A DNA stretch of 64,000 bases from Maritimibacter sp. 55A14 (GTDB taxonomy: Bacteria > Pseudomonadota > Alphaproteobacteria > Rhodobacterales > Rhodobacteraceae). Where the stretch lies: NCBI RefSeq assembly GCF_003122205.1, contig NZ_QEYE01000004.1:161607-225606 (forward strand), in the 5' to 3' direction. The position numbers and the translations under genes were made by a program. Under the pieces are notes generated by a model. The model worked only from the letters and a program-made list of their open reading frames with translations, was not told where the DNA came from and searched no databases. Shown here piece by piece: positions 9,359 through 21,752 of the stretch; the first letter of the stretch is position 1; the number at the start of each line of letters is the position of its first letter.

Positions 9359-9704
9359 GCCGCGTCCAGATGAAGATCAGAACGGCCCCCAGCACCGCCG
9401 CCTGAAAGCCCAGCACCAGCGCGCGCACACCAAGCGCCAGAGACACCCCGAAAACCAGCAGGATCGAGACGGTCGCCAGCCGCTTGGCCGTCGGGCGGAT
9501 CGACCCGTGGCTGCGCCAGTCGGCGATATAGGGTCCGAATGTCCGGTGGCTCAGCAGCCAGTCATGCAGCCTGTCCGAGGAGCGGGCAAAGCAGAAGGCG
9601 GCGAGGATCATCAGGGGCACCGTGGGGACCAGCGGCAGGACAATCCCAACGATGCCGGTGCCAACGCAGAGAATCCCGAAGACAGCCCAGAGCCAGCGCG
9701 CCAC
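9348..9704 (-). CDS. DUF454 (YbaN-family) inner-membrane protein
   Basis: Small integral membrane protein of unknown function. The 118-residue sequence has hydrophobic stretches at about 3-30, 75-95 and 95-114. Between them is the conserved DUF454 core (FARSSDRLHDWLLSHRTFGPY). It matches the YbaN family in length and layout. Its start abuts the hemW stop directly, so it is probably the last gene of the rph-rdgB-hemW leftward operon. Its stop runs 11 bases into parB on the other strand. A link to heme or HemW function is only suggested by position. Confidence 0.85.
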   Translation of the reverse strand: MARWLWAVFGILCVGTGIVGIVLPLVPTVPLMILAAFCFARSSDRLHDWLLSHRTFGPYIADWRSHGSIRPTAKRLATVSILLVFGVSLALGVRALVLGFQAAVLGAVLIFIWTRPNA

Positions 9705-10868
9705 CTAGACCTCCGCCAGCAATTCGCGCAGCACGGCGTTGAGCACCGGCCGCCCGCGGTCGGTCAGCGCGAGCGTTCCAGCGTGGCAATGGAGCACATT
9801 AAGACCGTCTAACCCATTGATTTTCTGTAATATATCTACGCTCCCGGACAGCTTATCCCACCGGTCAATCTGCGCCCCTTCGCGAAGACGCAGCGCCATC
9901 ATCAGGTATTCCTGCGCCTGATCAAAAGGCGCGAGCACCTGCCGCGGCAGCTCGCCCGATCCGGCGCGCTCGACACGTTCCAGCCAGGCGGCGGGTGCGA
10001 GCGGTGTCTGCGTGGCGTAGCGTGTCCCGCCAAGCGTCAGCCGCCCATGCGCCCCCGGCCCGATCCCGGCATAGTCACCGCCGCGCCAGTAAATCAGGTT
10101 GTGCCTTGACTCCGCGCCCGGACGGGCGTGGTTGGAAATCTCGTAGGCGGGCAGGCCGGCGGCGCCGCAGATCTCCTGCGTGTCGGCATACATGTCGGCG
10201 GCGCGGTCGTCATCGGGCAGCCCGTCGAGCCGCCCGGCATTGGCGAGCCGCCCGAAGGCGGTGCCGGGCTCGATGGTGAGTTGATAGAGCGACAGGTGAT
10301 CCGCGGCCATCGCCATCGCCTCGCGCAACTCGGTGCGCCAGGCGGCACGGGTCTGGTGCTGCCGCGCATAGATCAGATCGAAGCTCACCCGGTCGAAGAC
10401 GTTCCGCGCGATGGCGAAGGCGTTGCGGGCCTCGGCCACCGAATGCAGCCGCCCGAGCCGCCGGAGATCTGAGTCATTGAGCGCCTGAATGCCCATCGAG
10501 ACCCGGTTCACCCCGGCATCGCGGTAGCCACGGAAGCGCCCGGCCTCCACCGAGGTCGGGTTGGCCTCCAGCGTAACTTCCAGATCGTTGGCCAGCGGCC
10601 ACGCCGCGCGCACCGCATCGAGGATGGCGGCCACCAGATCGGGGTCCATCAGGCTGGGCGTCCCGCCCCCGAAGAAGACAGTGTTCAGAACCCTGTCCGG
10701 CGTCTCGGTAGCGACGCGGGCGATCTCGGAGAGCAGGACGGCCCGCCACCTGACCTGATCCACATCGCCCGCGACATGGCTGTTGAAGTCGCAATAGGGG
10801 CATTTGGCCTGACAGAAGGGCCAGTGGAGATAGAGTCCGAACCCCCCGGCGCGCCAGTCCTCAGCCAC
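9705..10868 (-). CDS. hemW: HemW-type radical SAM heme chaperone (coproporphyrinogen III oxidase-like)
   Basis: Radical SAM protein related to HemN; HemW proteins bind heme and are thought to insert it into respiratory enzymes rather than oxidise coproporphyrinogen. The CxxxCxxC cluster motif is in [13 protein letters not shown], with GGGTPSL for SAM binding further on. I chose the GTG that overlaps the rdgB stop by 8 bases, giving 387 residues and a start ([13 protein letters not shown]) like other HemW proteins. An ATG at 10922 would add 18 residues and overlap rdgB by 62 bases. Neither has a strong ribosome-binding site. Confidence 0.88.
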   Translation of the reverse strand: MAEDWRAGGFGLYLHWPFCQAKCPYCDFNSHVAGDVDQVRWRAVLLSEIARVATETPDRVLNTVFFGGGTPSLMDPDLVAAILDAVRAAWPLANDLEVTLEANPTSVEAGRFRGYRDAGVNRVSMGIQALNDSDLRRLGRLHSVAEARNAFAIARNVFDRVSFDLIYARQHQTRAAWRTELREAMAMAADHLSLYQLTIEPGTAFGRLANAGRLDGLPDDDRAADMYADTQEICGAAGLPAYEISNHARPGAESRHNLIYWRGGDYAGIGPGAHGRLTLGGTRYATQTPLAPAAWLERVERAGSGELPRQVLAPFDQAQEYLMMALRLREGAQIDRWDKLSGSVDILQKINGLDGLNVLHCHAGTLALTDRGRPVLNAVLRELLAEV

Positions 10869-11469
10869 CGAAGACGGCGGCAACGAGTTTTCTGAAAGCG
10901 TCTGCACGATGGCTAAGCTCATGTTTGCGCGCGGGGTCCATTTCGCCGAAGGTCTCGGTTTCGCCGTCGGGCAGGAAGATCGGGTCGAAGCCGAAGCCGC
11001 GGGCGCCCCGCATCGGCCACACGATACGGCCTTCGACCTTGCCCTCAAATAGTGCGTCCTGCCCGTCGGGCCAGGCCAGGCAGAGCGTGCAGCGGAACCG
11101 CGCGCTGCGCGGCTCGGGCGCGGCGGCATCCTCCAGCAGGGTCCAGACCTTCGTCATCGCCATCGGGAAGTCCCGGCCGTCCGGGGTTTCGGCCCAATCG
11201 GCGGTACGGATACCCGGCGCGCCGCCCAGTGCGTCCACCTCGATCCCGCTGTCGTCGGACAGGGCGGGCAGGCCGCTGGCGCGCGCGGCGGCATGGGCCT
11301 TGATCCGCGCATTGCCGGCGAAGCTCTCCTCGGTCTCGTCGGGCTCATCCAGCCCCAGATCGGCGGCCGAGACGACCTGAACGCCGAACGGGGCCAACAG
11401 CGCACCGATCTCGCGCACCTTGCCTGCGTTATGCGACGCGATCAGCAGTTTCTCCCCGATCTGCCGCAA
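10861..11469 (-). CDS. rdgB: XTP/dITP pyrophosphatase (non-canonical purine NTPase)
   Basis: Hydrolyses ITP, dITP and XTP to keep deaminated purines out of DNA and RNA. The 202-residue protein has the N-terminal nucleotide loop [10 protein letters not shown] (12-21), the metal-binding [12 protein letters not shown], and GFGFDPIF near the C-terminus, all family hallmarks. It lies 9 bases after rph and overlaps hemW, in a leftward rph-rdgB-hemW operon. Pairing of rph with rdgB is common in bacteria. The maf gene earlier in the window is a second NTP-sanitising enzyme. Confidence 0.95.
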   Translation of the reverse strand: MRQIGEKLLIASHNAGKVREIGALLAPFGVQVVSAADLGLDEPDETEESFAGNARIKAHAAARASGLPALSDDSGIEVDALGGAPGIRTADWAETPDGRDFPMAMTKVWTLLEDAAAPEPRSARFRCTLCLAWPDGQDALFEGKVEGRIVWPMRGARGFGFDPIFLPDGETETFGEMDPARKHELSHRADAFRKLVAAVFGG

Positions 11470-11478
11470 GGGGGCCGC

Positions 11479-12195
11479 CTATGCCCCGGTCGCGGCTTTC
11501 TGCGCCGCCACCAGTTCAGCCACGCCCTTTTCGGCGAGATCGATCAACTCGCCCAATGCCGCACGCGAGAAGGGCGCGCCTTCGGCCGAGCCCTGCACCT
11601 CGACCAGCCCGCCGCGGCCCGTCATCACGAAATTGGCGTCGGTCCCGGCCTCGCTGTCCTCGGCATAGTCGAGATCGAGCACCGTCTGCCCTGCATAGAT
11701 GCCGCAGCTTACCGCGGCGACGTGATCGACCAGCGGGTCGCTGGTGACAAGGCCCGCCTTCATGAGTTTTGCGATGGCCAGCCGCAGCGCGACCCAGCCC
11801 CCGGTGATCGCCGCGCAGCGGGTGCCGCCATCGGCCTGGATCACGTCGCAATCCACGGTGATCTGCCGCTCGCCCAGAGCCACCCGGTCGATCCCGGCAC
11901 GCAGGCTGCGCCCGATCAGGCGCTGGATCTCCACCGTGCGACCGCCCTGCTTGCCGACCGCGGCCTCGCGGCGCATCCGCGTGTTGGTGGCGCGCGGCAG
12001 CATCCCGTACTCCGCCGTGATCCAGCCCAGCCCGGTGTTCTTGAGAAACGGCGGCACCCGGTCCTCGATAGTCGCGGTGCAGAGTACATGCGTATCCCCG
12101 CATCGGATCAGACAGGACCCTTCGGCGTGTTTGGTCACGCCCGTCTCGATTGAAATCGGGCGCATTTCGCTTATGTCTCTGCCAGAGGGGCGCAT
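11479..12195 (-). CDS. rph: ribonuclease PH
   Basis: Phosphorolytic 3'-5' exoribonuclease that trims tRNA 3' ends. The open frame runs far upstream, but the ATG at 12195 ([13 protein letters not shown]) gives 238 residues, the standard RNase PH length. Family motifs seen include [14 protein letters not shown], [26 protein letters not shown] in its recognisable parts, and [11 protein letters not shown]. It is divergent from hrcA with about 130 bases between the starts, so the two share a control region. It heads the leftward rph-rdgB-hemW set. Confidence 0.95.
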   Translation of the reverse strand: MRPSGRDISEMRPISIETGVTKHAEGSCLIRCGDTHVLCTATIEDRVPPFLKNTGLGWITAEYGMLPRATNTRMRREAAVGKQGGRTVEIQRLIGRSLRAGIDRVALGERQITVDCDVIQADGGTRCAAITGGWVALRLAIAKLMKAGLVTSDPLVDHVAAVSCGIYAGQTVLDLDYAEDSEAGTDANFVMTGRGGLVEVQGSAEGAPFSRAALGELIDLAEKGVAELVAAQKAATGA

Positions 12196-12266
12196 CGGAT
12201 ATCCCTTGTTTTCAGGTCGGTGCCAGATACCCACAGCCACCGGCACGAGTAAAGGCCAATGTCCGG

Positions 12267-12294
12267 TTGACCCTATGAACAGGCGGGCTTTAAT
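12267..12294 (+). promoter_or_regulatory. possible sigma-70 promoter of hrcA-grpE
   Basis: TTGACC at 12267-12272 and TTTAAT at 12289-12294 are spaced by 16 bases and lie about 30 bases before the chosen hrcA start. I see no full CIRCE inverted repeat here, so direct HrcA autoregulation is not supported by the sequence. Confidence 0.4.
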
Positions 12295-12327
12295 GGCAGC
12301 ATGGCCGAGGATGGCAGGCAAAATCGG

Positions 12328-13392
12328 ATGAGCGACGGCTCCAGCGTATTGTCGGAAATGAGCGATCGCAGCCGCGAGGTCTTTCGCAGGCTGGTGGAGT
12401 CCTATCTGGTCACCGGCGACCCGGTGGGATCGCGGACACTGTCGCGCGACCTGACCGAAAAAGTCTCCGCCGCGACGATCCGGAACGTGATGCAGGATCT
12501 GGAGTATCTCGGCCTTCTCGACAGCCCGCATGTCTCCGCCGGGCGGGTGCCAACGCAGATGGGGCTGCGGCTCTTTGTCGACGGGCTGCTGGAGATCGGC
12601 GACCTGTCCCCGAAGGAACGGCTTCAGATCGACAACACGCTGGGCAACGACAATCGCGACATGGCGACGATGCTGGACCGCGCGGGCTCGATCCTGTCGG
12701 GCCTCACGCATGGGGCCAGCCTGGTGCTGGCGCCCAAGCACGAAGAGGCGATCAAACATGTCGAGTTCGTCTCGCTCGCCCCCGATCGCGCGCTCGTCGT
12801 TCTGGTAACCGCCGACGGCCATGTGGAAAACCGCGTTTTCACACCGCCGGTGGGCCAGACCCCGTCGGCAATGCGGGAGGCCGCGAATTTCCTCAATGCC
12901 GTCGCCGAGGGACGGACCCTGTCAGATCTGCGCGCGGTAATGGAGCGCGAGATTCAGGCCCGCCGGAGGGAGATCGACGTGCTGGCGCAGCAGATGGTCG
13001 AGAACGGCCTCGCGGTCTGGGAAAACGACGGCACCAGCCACGAGCGGCTGATCGTGCGGGGGCGTGCGAATCTGCTGGACGACATGGCCGGTGCGGAGGA
13101 CCTCGACCGGGTGCGGGAGCTTTTCGACGATCTGGAGCGCAAGCGTGACATCGCGCAATTCCTCGAGCTGACCGAGGAAGGCGATGGGGTGCGTGTTTTT
13201 ATTGGCTCCGAGAACAAACTTTTCTCACTTTCGGGTTCCTCTTTGGTGGTCTCTCCATATATGAACGCTGACCGGAAGATTATCGGTGCCGTGGGTGTGA
13301 TCGGGCCGACGCGCCTCAATTACGGGCGCATCGTGCCGATCGTGGATTACACGGCGCAATTGGTCGGACGGATGCTGTCCGATCAGAGTTGA
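12328..13392 (+). CDS. hrcA: heat-inducible transcription repressor HrcA
   Basis: Represses chaperonin (groESL) genes through CIRCE elements and is itself kept active by GroEL. The 354-residue protein starts at [11 protein letters not shown], like relatives. A second ATG nine codons upstream (12301) is possible. The N-terminal winged helix ([21 protein letters not shown] and the following [13 protein letters not shown]) is clear, and the C-terminal GAF-like part includes [14 protein letters not shown]. grpE follows after 18 bases, so HrcA and a DnaK co-factor are co-expressed opposite the dnaK-dnaJ operon a few kilobases away. Confidence 0.95.
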   Translation: MSDGSSVLSEMSDRSREVFRRLVESYLVTGDPVGSRTLSRDLTEKVSAATIRNVMQDLEYLGLLDSPHVSAGRVPTQMGLRLFVDGLLEIGDLSPKERLQIDNTLGNDNRDMATMLDRAGSILSGLTHGASLVLAPKHEEAIKHVEFVSLAPDRALVVLVTADGHVENRVFTPPVGQTPSAMREAANFLNAVAEGRTLSDLRAVMEREIQARRREIDVLAQQMVENGLAVWENDGTSHERLIVRGRANLLDDMAGAEDLDRVRELFDDLERKRDIAQFLELTEEGDGVRVFIGSENKLFSLSGSSLVVSPYMNADRKIIGAVGVIGPTRLNYGRIVPIVDYTAQLVGRMLSDQS

Positions 13393-13410
13393 GGCGAGAA
13401 GGGGGCAGAC

Positions 13411-14007
13411 ATGTCCGATCCGAAGCGAGAAGACGAATCAAAGATGGAAGCAGAGACGCAGGTACCCGGCGCCGAAGCCGCCGCCGAGGATGGGGAGTTC
13501 GATGTCCTGTCCGAACTGGAAGGGGAGCTGGACGTTCTCCGGGCCGAGCGCGACGAGTTGAAAGACCGCCTTTTGCGCGCGATGGCCGAGGCCGAGAACG
13601 CGCGCAAGCGCGGCGAGCGCGACCGGCGCGAGGCCGAAAGCTATGGCGGTATCAGGCTGGCGCGCGATCTGCTGCCGGTCTACGACAATCTCAAGCGCGC
13701 GCTCGACGCGATGAGCGAGTCTGAGCGCGAGGCGGCAAAAAGCGTCGTCCAGGGCATCGAGATCACACTGCGAGAGCTTGTGAACGCCTTTGCCAAGCAC
13801 GGGATCAAGCCGGTCTCGCCCGAGATCGGCGATCCGTTCGACCCGCAGCACCACCAGGCCATGTTCGAGGCCCCTGTGCCCAGCGTCGGCGCCGGTAACA
13901 TCATCCAGGTGATGGGCGAAGGCTTCACCATCCATGACCGGCTGCTTCGCCCGGCGCAGGTGGGCGTCTCCTCGGCCTCGGCCGAGCAGCAGGCCGCAAA
14001 CAAATAG
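13411..14007 (+). CDS. grpE: nucleotide exchange factor GrpE
   Basis: Promotes ADP release from DnaK and acts as a thermosensor. The 198-residue protein has an acidic, disordered N-terminus, then a long coiled coil (about residues 30-70, ELEGELDVLRAERDELKD). The C-terminal beta domain carries NPFDPxxHEAM-like DPFDPQHHQAMF and a QxGYxxxDRxLRPAxVxVS-like end. It is the second gene of hrcA-grpE. The stop lies only 4 bases from the convergent mutS stop, leaving no room for a separate terminator. Confidence 0.95.
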   Translation: MSDPKREDESKMEAETQVPGAEAAAEDGEFDVLSELEGELDVLRAERDELKDRLLRAMAEAENARKRGERDRREAESYGGIRLARDLLPVYDNLKRALDAMSESEREAAKSVVQGIEITLRELVNAFAKHGIKPVSPEIGDPFDPQHHQAMFEAPVPSVGAGNIIQVMGEGFTIHDRLLRPAQVGVSSASAEQQAANK

Positions 14008-14011
14008 CGCG

Positions 14012-16675
14012 TCAGTCCCGCCCGTCGTCCCCGATCATCCCGCGCAGGCGATAGACGAGATCGAGCGCCTCGCGCGGGGTCAGTTCGTCGGGATGGATGG
14101 AGGCGAGCGTTTCTTCCAGCGCCGAGGGGCCTTTCGGCGCGGCGGGCGCGGGCGGCGGCACCGCCGAGAAGAGCGGCAGATCGTCGATCAGCGTGGCGGC
14201 CTTGGCGCCGCCCTCCCTGTCGCCTTTCTCCAGCGAATCGAGGATAACGCGCGCCCGCTCCACAACCGAGGCCGGCAGCCCTGCCAGCTTGGCCACCTGA
14301 ACGCCGTAGGAGCGGTCCGCCGCACCTTCGCGCACCTCGTGCAGGAAGATCACGTCGCCCTCCCATTCCCGCACGGCCACGGTGGCGTTCCCGACCCCGT
14401 CCAGCCGCGACGATAGCCCCGTAAGCTCATGATAATGCGTGGCAAAGAGCGCCCGGCAGAGATTAGCGCCATGCAGGTGTTCGAGCGTCGCCCAGGCAAT
14501 GGAGAGCCCGTCATAGGTGGCCGTGCCGCGCCCGATCTCATCGAGGATCACCAGCGCGCGCGCATCGGCCTGGTTGAGGATCGCCGCGGTTTCCACCATC
14601 TCCACCATGAAGGTTGAGCGGCCCCGCGCCAGGTCGTCCGAGGCGCCAACGCGGGAAAAAAGCTGCGAGACCAGCCCGATATGGGCCGCGCGCGCCGGTA
14701 CCCAGGCGCCGGTCTGCGCCAACAGGGCAATCAGCGCGTTCTGCCGCAGGAAGGTGGATTTCCCGGCCATGTTGGGCCCGGTCAGCAGCCAGATATGCGC
14801 GCCGTCCGAGCCGTCCGAAAGGCTACAGTCATTGGCGATGAAGGGCGTGCCCTCACGCCGGAGCGCGCGTTCCACGACCGGATGGCGCCCACCTTCGACC
14901 AGAAAGCTGCGGCTTTCGTCGATCTTCGGGCGACACCAGTTCTCCGACGCCGCGAGATCGGCCATGGCGGCGGCGAGGTCAATCTCGGCCAGCGCGCGGG
15001 CGGCCTGGCTGACGGCGGGGGCAGCCTCGGTGACGGCATGGCGCAGCGTTTCGAAGATTCGCTTCTCGATTTCCAGCGCCCGCCCGCCCGCGTTCAATAT
15101 CCGCGTCTCCAGTTCCGACAGTTCGACCGTGGTGAACCGCACCGCGTTGGCGGTCGTCTGGCGGTGAATGAAGGTCTCCGAAAGCGGTGCGCCCAGCATC
15201 CGTCCGGCATGGGTGGCGGGGGTCTCGATAAAATAGCCCAGTACGTTGTTGTGTTTGATTTTCAGCGCATTGACCCCGGCGGCCTTGGCGTAGTCCTTTT
15301 GCATTCCGGCGATCACGCCCCGGCCTTCGTCGCGCAACGTGCGCGCCTCGTCCAGATCGGGATCATAGCCCGGCGCGACGAAACCGCCGTCGCGCGCCAG
15401 GTGCGGCGGTTCGGCCACCAGCGCGGCGTCGAGCAGATCGCGCAGCGCCGCGTGCCCCGTCAGCGCGCCGCGTGCAGCGGCCAGGTTCTCGGGCAGATCG
15501 TCGCGGTCCAGCCGCGTGGCCAGCGCCTCGGCCTGTGTCAGACCGGCGCGGATCGCCGCCAGGTCACGCGGGCCGCCGCGATCCAGCGCCAGCCGCGACA
15601 GCGCCCGGTCCATGTCCGGCGCCTTTCGGAGCGCGTCGCGCAATTCATCCCGCAACATTCTGTCTTCAAATAGATACGTGACCACATCCTGCCGCGCCTG
15701 GATAGTTTCCAGATCGGCCGAGGGCGCGCTGATCCGCCGTTCCAGCATCCGGGCCCCGGCCGCCGTCACGGTCCGGTCGATGGCCGAGAGGAGCGAACCG
15801 TCGCGCCCGCCCGCGAGGCTCTGCGTCAGTTCCAGGTTGCGCCTTGTCGCGGCATCGATCTGCATCAGGCGGTTCTCGGACTCGTGGCGCGGCGGCGACA
15901 GGAGCGGCAGTTTTCCCTTCTGCGTCAGGTCCAGATACTCCACGATGCCGCCCATCGCCGAGAGTTCGGCGCGCGAGAAGGCACCGAACCCGTCCAGCGC
16001 GCCGACGCCATAGAGCGCCTGAAGGCGCCCGGCCGCCGCGCTGCTGTCGAAGGAGGCGCGCGAGAGCGGGGTCAGCGCCGCGCCGCTTTCCGCGATCGCG
16101 TCGCCATATGCGTCCTCGATGGATTCGGGCAGGATCACCTCGCGCGGCATCAGGCGGGCAAGCTGCGGACCCAGCCGGTGCGGCGGGCAGGGCATCACGT
16201 GAAACGCGCCGGTGGAGATATCGACCCAGGCCAGCGCCGCCTCGCCGCGCACTTCGGAAAAGGCGGTCAGGTAGTTGTGGCGCCGTGCTTCCAGCAGCGC
16301 CTCCTCGGTCAGGGTGCCGGGCGTGACCAGCCGCACGACCTCGCGCCGCACCACCGCCTTGGAGCCGCGCTTCTTGGCCTCCGCCGGGTCTTCCATCTGC
16401 TCGCAGACGGCGACGCGGAAGCCCTTGCGGATCAGCGTCAGAAGGTAGTTTTCGGCGGCATGAACCGGGACGCCGCACATCGGGATATCCTCGCCCAGAT
16501 GCTTGCCGCGTTTGGTGAGGGCGATATCCAGCGCCTCGGCCGCGGCGACCGCGTCATCGAAGAAAAGCTCATAGAAGTCGCCCATCCGGTAGAACAGGAG
16601 CGCATCGGAATGCGCCTCCTTGATCTCCAGGTATTGCGCCATCATCGGCGTCATGGTCGGCTGAGCAACGGTCAA
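14012..16675 (-). CDS. mutS: DNA mismatch repair protein MutS
   Basis: Recognises base mismatches and short loops and recruits MutL. The 887-residue protein has the N-terminal mismatch-binding domain with the Phe-x-Glu motif (GDFYELF), the connector and lever regions, and an ABC-type ATPase with Walker [11 protein letters not shown] near residue 635. The FATHYHEL and [19 protein letters not shown] signatures complete the ATPase. It is monocistronic, convergent with grpE and separated by about 130 bases from dnaJ, which runs in the same direction. Confidence 0.97.
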   Translation of the reverse strand: MTVAQPTMTPMMAQYLEIKEAHSDALLFYRMGDFYELFFDDAVAAAEALDIALTKRGKHLGEDIPMCGVPVHAAENYLLTLIRKGFRVAVCEQMEDPAEAKKRGSKAVVRREVVRLVTPGTLTEEALLEARRHNYLTAFSEVRGEAALAWVDISTGAFHVMPCPPHRLGPQLARLMPREVILPESIEDAYGDAIAESGAALTPLSRASFDSSAAAGRLQALYGVGALDGFGAFSRAELSAMGGIVEYLDLTQKGKLPLLSPPRHESENRLMQIDAATRRNLELTQSLAGGRDGSLLSAIDRTVTAAGARMLERRISAPSADLETIQARQDVVTYLFEDRMLRDELRDALRKAPDMDRALSRLALDRGGPRDLAAIRAGLTQAEALATRLDRDDLPENLAAARGALTGHAALRDLLDAALVAEPPHLARDGGFVAPGYDPDLDEARTLRDEGRGVIAGMQKDYAKAAGVNALKIKHNNVLGYFIETPATHAGRMLGAPLSETFIHRQTTANAVRFTTVELSELETRILNAGGRALEIEKRIFETLRHAVTEAAPAVSQAARALAEIDLAAAMADLAASENWCRPKIDESRSFLVEGGRHPVVERALRREGTPFIANDCSLSDGSDGAHIWLLTGPNMAGKSTFLRQNALIALLAQTGAWVPARAAHIGLVSQLFSRVGASDDLARGRSTFMVEMVETAAILNQADARALVILDEIGRGTATYDGLSIAWATLEHLHGANLCRALFATHYHELTGLSSRLDGVGNATVAVREWEGDVIFLHEVREGAADRSYGVQVAKLAGLPASVVERARVILDSLEKGDREGGAKAATLIDDLPLFSAVPPPAPAAPKGPSALEETLASIHPDELTPREALDLVYRLRGMIGDDGRD

Positions 16676-16752
16676 CGGTCCCCCCAGAACGGCGTCCCGG
16701 AGAACCTAGCGAAGCCGGCGCCGGCGCGAAAGCGCAATTGGCTGGAGCCAAG

Positions 16753-16779
16753 AAAAAGGGCGGCCCGTCGCGGCCGCCC
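16753..16779 (-). terminator. rho-independent terminator of dnaK-dnaJ
   Basis: On the minus strand an 8-bp GC-only stem (16758-16765 with 16772-16779, loop of 6) is followed by five T residues (16757-16753). It lies 27 bases past the dnaJ stop and ahead of mutS. Confidence 0.85.
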
Positions 16780-16805
16780 ACAAGGATCTGCCGATGGTCC
16801 CGGCG

Positions 16806-17951
16806 TCAGCTCTTCATGCCGTCCCAGAAATTCTTGACCTTGCCGAAGAAGTTGGAGCTTTGCGGGTTGTTGCCGTCGCTCAACCCTTCGAATTCACGCA
16901 GCAGTTCTTTCTGCTTGGCGCTGAGATTGACAGGGGTCTCGACCGCGAGTTCGATGAACATGTCGCCGGTCGTGTTGCCACGCAGAGCGGGCATGCCCTT
17001 GCCCTTGAGCCGCATCTGGCGGCCCGACTGGCTGCCGGCGGGGATTTTCACGCGCGCCCGGCCGCCGTCGATCGTCGGCACTTCGATATCGCCGCCCAAC
17101 GCGGCCTTGGCCATGCTGACGGGCACCGAACAGAAGAGGCTCTGCCCGTCGCGTTGGAAGATCGGGTGTTCGGTGACGTTGATGAAGATGTAGAGATCGC
17201 CCGACGGCCCGCCCCGCATGCCGGCCTCGCCCTCGCCGGCAAGGCGGATGCGCGTGCCCGTCTCCACGCCCGCGGGCACGTTGACGGAAAGCGAGCGGTC
17301 GCGGGTGACGCGACCCGCGCCCTTGCAGGCCGAACAGGGGTTCTTGATGATCTGGCCCATGCCCGAACAGGTCGGGCAGGTGCGTTCGACGGTGAAGAAG
17401 CCTTGCTGCGCGCGCACCTTGCCCATTCCCGAACAGGTCGGGCAACTGGTCGGTTCCGCGCCGCCGGCCGCGCCGGTGCCGTGACAGGTGTCGCAGGCCA
17501 CCGAGCCGGGGACGCTGATCGTCTTGTGGATGCCCTTGAATGCTTCTTCGAGCGTGACACGCAGATTGTAGCGCAGATCGGAGCCGCGCGTGGCGCGCTG
17601 CCCGGCGCCGCCGCGCCCGCCGCCCATGAAATCGCCGAAGAGATCCTCGAAGACATCCGAAAAGGCGCTGGCGAAATCGGCATTGCCCGCACCACCCGGC
17701 CGCGGCCCGCCGCCGCCCATCCCGCCTTCGAACGCGGCATGGCCGAAGCGGTCATAGGCCGCCTTCTTCTCGGGGTCCTTCAGGACGTCATAGGCCTCGT
17801 TCGCTTCCTTGAACTGCGTTTCGGCGTTGGGATTGTCGCTGTTGCGGTCCGGGTGAAACGCCTTGGCCTTGCTGCGATAGGCTTTCTTGATCTCGTCGGC
17901 CGATGCGTTCCTGGAGACACCCAGAACCTCGTAGTAATCGCGCTTTGCCAT
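16806..17951 (-). CDS. dnaJ: chaperone DnaJ (Hsp40)
   Basis: Delivers unfolded substrates to DnaK and stimulates its ATPase. The 381-residue protein has the J domain with HPD (33-35), a Gly/Phe-rich linker, and four zinc-binding CxxCxGxG repeats. These are [16 protein letters not shown] twice and CSACKGAG. The C-terminal substrate-binding domains follow. It is a full-length class I DnaJ. It follows dnaK after 73 bases that hold a strong hairpin, and a clear terminator follows it. Confidence 0.97.
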   Translation of the reverse strand: MAKRDYYEVLGVSRNASADEIKKAYRSKAKAFHPDRNSDNPNAETQFKEANEAYDVLKDPEKKAAYDRFGHAAFEGGMGGGGPRPGGAGNADFASAFSDVFEDLFGDFMGGGRGGAGQRATRGSDLRYNLRVTLEEAFKGIHKTISVPGSVACDTCHGTGAAGGAEPTSCPTCSGMGKVRAQQGFFTVERTCPTCSGMGQIIKNPCSACKGAGRVTRDRSLSVNVPAGVETGTRIRLAGEGEAGMRGGPSGDLYIFINVTEHPIFQRDGQSLFCSVPVSMAKAALGGDIEVPTIDGGRARVKIPAGSQSGRQMRLKGKGMPALRGNTTGDMFIELAVETPVNLSAKQKELLREFEGLSDGNNPQSSNFFGKVKNFWDGMKS

Positions 17952-17975
17952 GGTCAGTGTCCTTCACGAAACGTG

Positions 17976-18006
17976 CGGGCCGATCCGGGGCACCCGGACC
18001 GGCCCG
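17976..18006 (-). other. intercistronic hairpin between dnaK and dnaJ
   Basis: Bases 17976-17989 and 17993-18006 pair over 13 bp with a single A-C mismatch and a 3-base loop. No T run follows on the minus strand, so it is unlikely to be a full terminator. It could stabilise the dnaK message or lower dnaJ expression relative to dnaK. Confidence 0.55.
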
Positions 18007-18024
18007 ACAGTTTCCGGACGCGCC

Positions 18025-19944
<1,920 letters not shown>

Positions 19945-20050
19945 GGCGTATGCTCTCCTCTCGGCGAATATGAGGGGTCAGACCCGTTCGCGGCCCCTGC
20001 CCCGATTCCCATCGCTGGACCCGATGGCCCGGCTTCAAGTTCGAAAAGCT

Positions 20051-20079
20051 ATATAAGAGCCGGGGAAACACGCTGCAAG
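20051..20079 (-). promoter_or_regulatory. heat-shock (sigma-32/RpoH) promoter of dnaK
   Basis: Read on the minus strand: CTTG (20079-20076), an 18-base spacer, then CTTATAT (20057-20051). This fits the alphaproteobacterial RpoH consensus CTTG-N17/18-CYTATNT. It leaves a leader of about 100 bases before dnaK. Confidence 0.65.
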
Positions 20080-20129
20080 CGGTGGTACGCCACTGAATCA
20101 CCCTGATACGGAGGCAAAAAGGATTCAAA

Positions 20130-20795
20130 ATGACCGATAAAGCCGCGAGCGGCGCAAACCACGCCCCAGAAACCGCGCAGGGCGACGGCGCGGCGCGGCC
20201 CCTGATGCTGCGCGGCTTCGCGATTCACCAGGGCTTCCTGGATCGCCCGGCGCAGGAGCGGATGCTGGAGGAATTGCGCGCGGTCCAGCGCGCCGCGCCG
20301 GTCTTCCGGCCGGTCACGCCGGGCGGCAAACGGATGTCGGTGCGCATGACTTCGGCCGGGCGCTATGGCTGGTATTCCGACCGGAAGGGCTATCGCTACG
20401 AGCCGCGCCACCCCTCGGGCAGCGCCTGGCCGCCCATCCCGCCTTCGGTCATGGCGGTCTGGCGTGCGCTGGGCGACGCGCGCCGCGATCCCGATTGCTG
20501 CCTGGTGAACTTCTATGGCGAAGGCGCGCGGATGGGCCTGCACCAGGACCGGGACGAAGCCGATTTCAGCTATCCCGTGGTGTCGGTCTCGCTGGGCGAC
20601 GACGGGCTGCTGCGGGTCGGCGGCACCGACCGGCGAGAGGGCACGCAATCCCTGTGGCTGCACTCGGGCGACGTGGTGGTGATGGGCGGCGCGGCGCGGC
20701 TGGCCTGGCACGGGGTGGACCGCATCCGCTTCGGATCCTCGGGCCTCCTGTCCGATGGCGGGCGGATCAACCTGACGCTCCGCGTGGTGGATTAG
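20130..20795 (+). CDS. alkB: AlkB-family 2-oxoglutarate/Fe(II) dioxygenase (DNA repair)
   Basis: Oxidatively removes alkyl groups from 1-methyladenine and 3-methylcytosine in DNA or RNA. The 221-residue protein has the iron ligands in LHQDRDE (H138, D140) and WHGVDRI (H194). The 2-oxoglutarate/substrate arginines are in GRINLTLR (R212, R218). VNFYGEGARMGLHQD closely follows the E. coli AlkB pattern. A clear GGAGG lies 13 bases before the ATG. It is divergent from dnaK with only ~50 bases from the heat-shock promoter. Its stop overlaps the convergent permease gene by 4 bases. Confidence 0.93.
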   Translation: MTDKAASGANHAPETAQGDGAARPLMLRGFAIHQGFLDRPAQERMLEELRAVQRAAPVFRPVTPGGKRMSVRMTSAGRYGWYSDRKGYRYEPRHPSGSAWPPIPPSVMAVWRALGDARRDPDCCLVNFYGEGARMGLHQDRDEADFSYPVVSVSLGDDGLLRVGGTDRREGTQSLWLHSGDVVVMGGAARLAWHGVDRIRFGSSGLLSDGGRINLTLRVVD

Positions 20796-21613
20796 CGCGC
20801 GGCGTCCCAGCTCAGCGAAGCGCGGCGGCGCGTGTAGAACTCCCCCATCAGGCCCAGCATGATCAGCGTGATCGTGACCAGCAGCGGATAGGTCTCGTTG
20901 GTGTTGTGGGGGTTGTAGTTGATGAATGCCGCCCCGCGCGCCTGGTCGATGGTGTGAAAGAGCGGGTTCCACGAGAAGAAGGGCAGCATCGACGCGGGCA
21001 GCGTGTTGGCCACGAACATCTTGCCGGAGGTGATCATGTTGGCCCGCATATAGACCATCGAGACGATCCGCACGAAGCTGGGAAACCAGGGTTTCAGCGC
21101 CAGCAGCAGCACGCCGATGGCCGCGCCGCTGGACCATGCGAGCATGAAGTTGTGCATCAGCCCGACCGGATCGTCGATCTCTACCGGGCGCCAGGCGACA
21201 TGGACCCCGAAGAAGATGACCCCCAGCGCGAGAAGCTGCATGTAGAGCGACGAGAGCGCCGCCGCGCTGATCGACACGATGGTGTTCATCGGCGCGTGTT
21301 TCATCATTGCCGATGTCGGCCCTTCGGCGTTCATCACCGAGCGGACGGCCTGGTTATGGGTCAGGAAGAGGAAGATGCCGGTCATCAGGTAGACGATGAA
21401 ATCGCCCCGCAGCGCCATGCCGCGCAGGTTGAGCAGCGAGAACATCAGGTAGAAGGCCACGACCATGAGAATGGCGGTGAAGACCCGCGACAGCAGCCCG
21501 GCGACGGCGTTGCGGCTGGATTTCCGCGCCTCGCGGACGGTGGCATGATAAATCACGCGCAGCAGCCCGAAGACCATTGCGGGACCCGAACGCCGCGTCT
21601 GTCTGGTAAACAT
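20792..21613 (-). CDS. ABC-2 type polysaccharide export permease (KpsM-like)
   Basis: Predicted inner-membrane permease of an ABC exporter for capsular polysaccharide or O-antigen. The 273-residue protein has an amphipathic N-terminus and about six hydrophobic segments spread from residue 45 to 262. It ends with the conserved ABC-2 pattern PLFHTIDQARGAAFINYN. The length matches KpsM/RfbD-type permeases. No ATPase (KpsT) gene is beside it, so the partner must lie elsewhere. It is divergent from cysQ, kdsB, galU and glycosyltransferases, which points to surface-glycan export. Confidence 0.82.
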   Translation of the reverse strand: MFTRQTRRSGPAMVFGLLRVIYHATVREARKSSRNAVAGLLSRVFTAILMVVAFYLMFSLLNLRGMALRGDFIVYLMTGIFLFLTHNQAVRSVMNAEGPTSAMMKHAPMNTIVSISAAALSSLYMQLLALGVIFFGVHVAWRPVEIDDPVGLMHNFMLAWSSGAAIGVLLLALKPWFPSFVRIVSMVYMRANMITSGKMFVANTLPASMLPFFSWNPLFHTIDQARGAAFINYNPHNTNETYPLLVTITLIMLGLMGEFYTRRRASLSWDAAR

Positions 21614-21752
21614 GTCCGGACCTGCCTCTTGCCCGCGATGCCGCGCCCGGCGGCTATGCCTTGCCGTTCTTTTGCGGAGGCATCATAAGGGGGCCACGGT
21701 AAATTTTCAATCATTTGCCCGCCATGCGCGCGGGTCCCGAAGGAGGCCGGAT

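Noticed and set aside
12196..12327. CIRCE element upstream of hrcA
   Set aside because: No TTAGCACTC-N9-GAGTGCTAA repeat or close variant is visible.
16194..16209. CACGTGAAAC near 16200 as a third parS
   Set aside because: Only the right half matches; about four mismatches to the palindrome, and it lies inside mutS.
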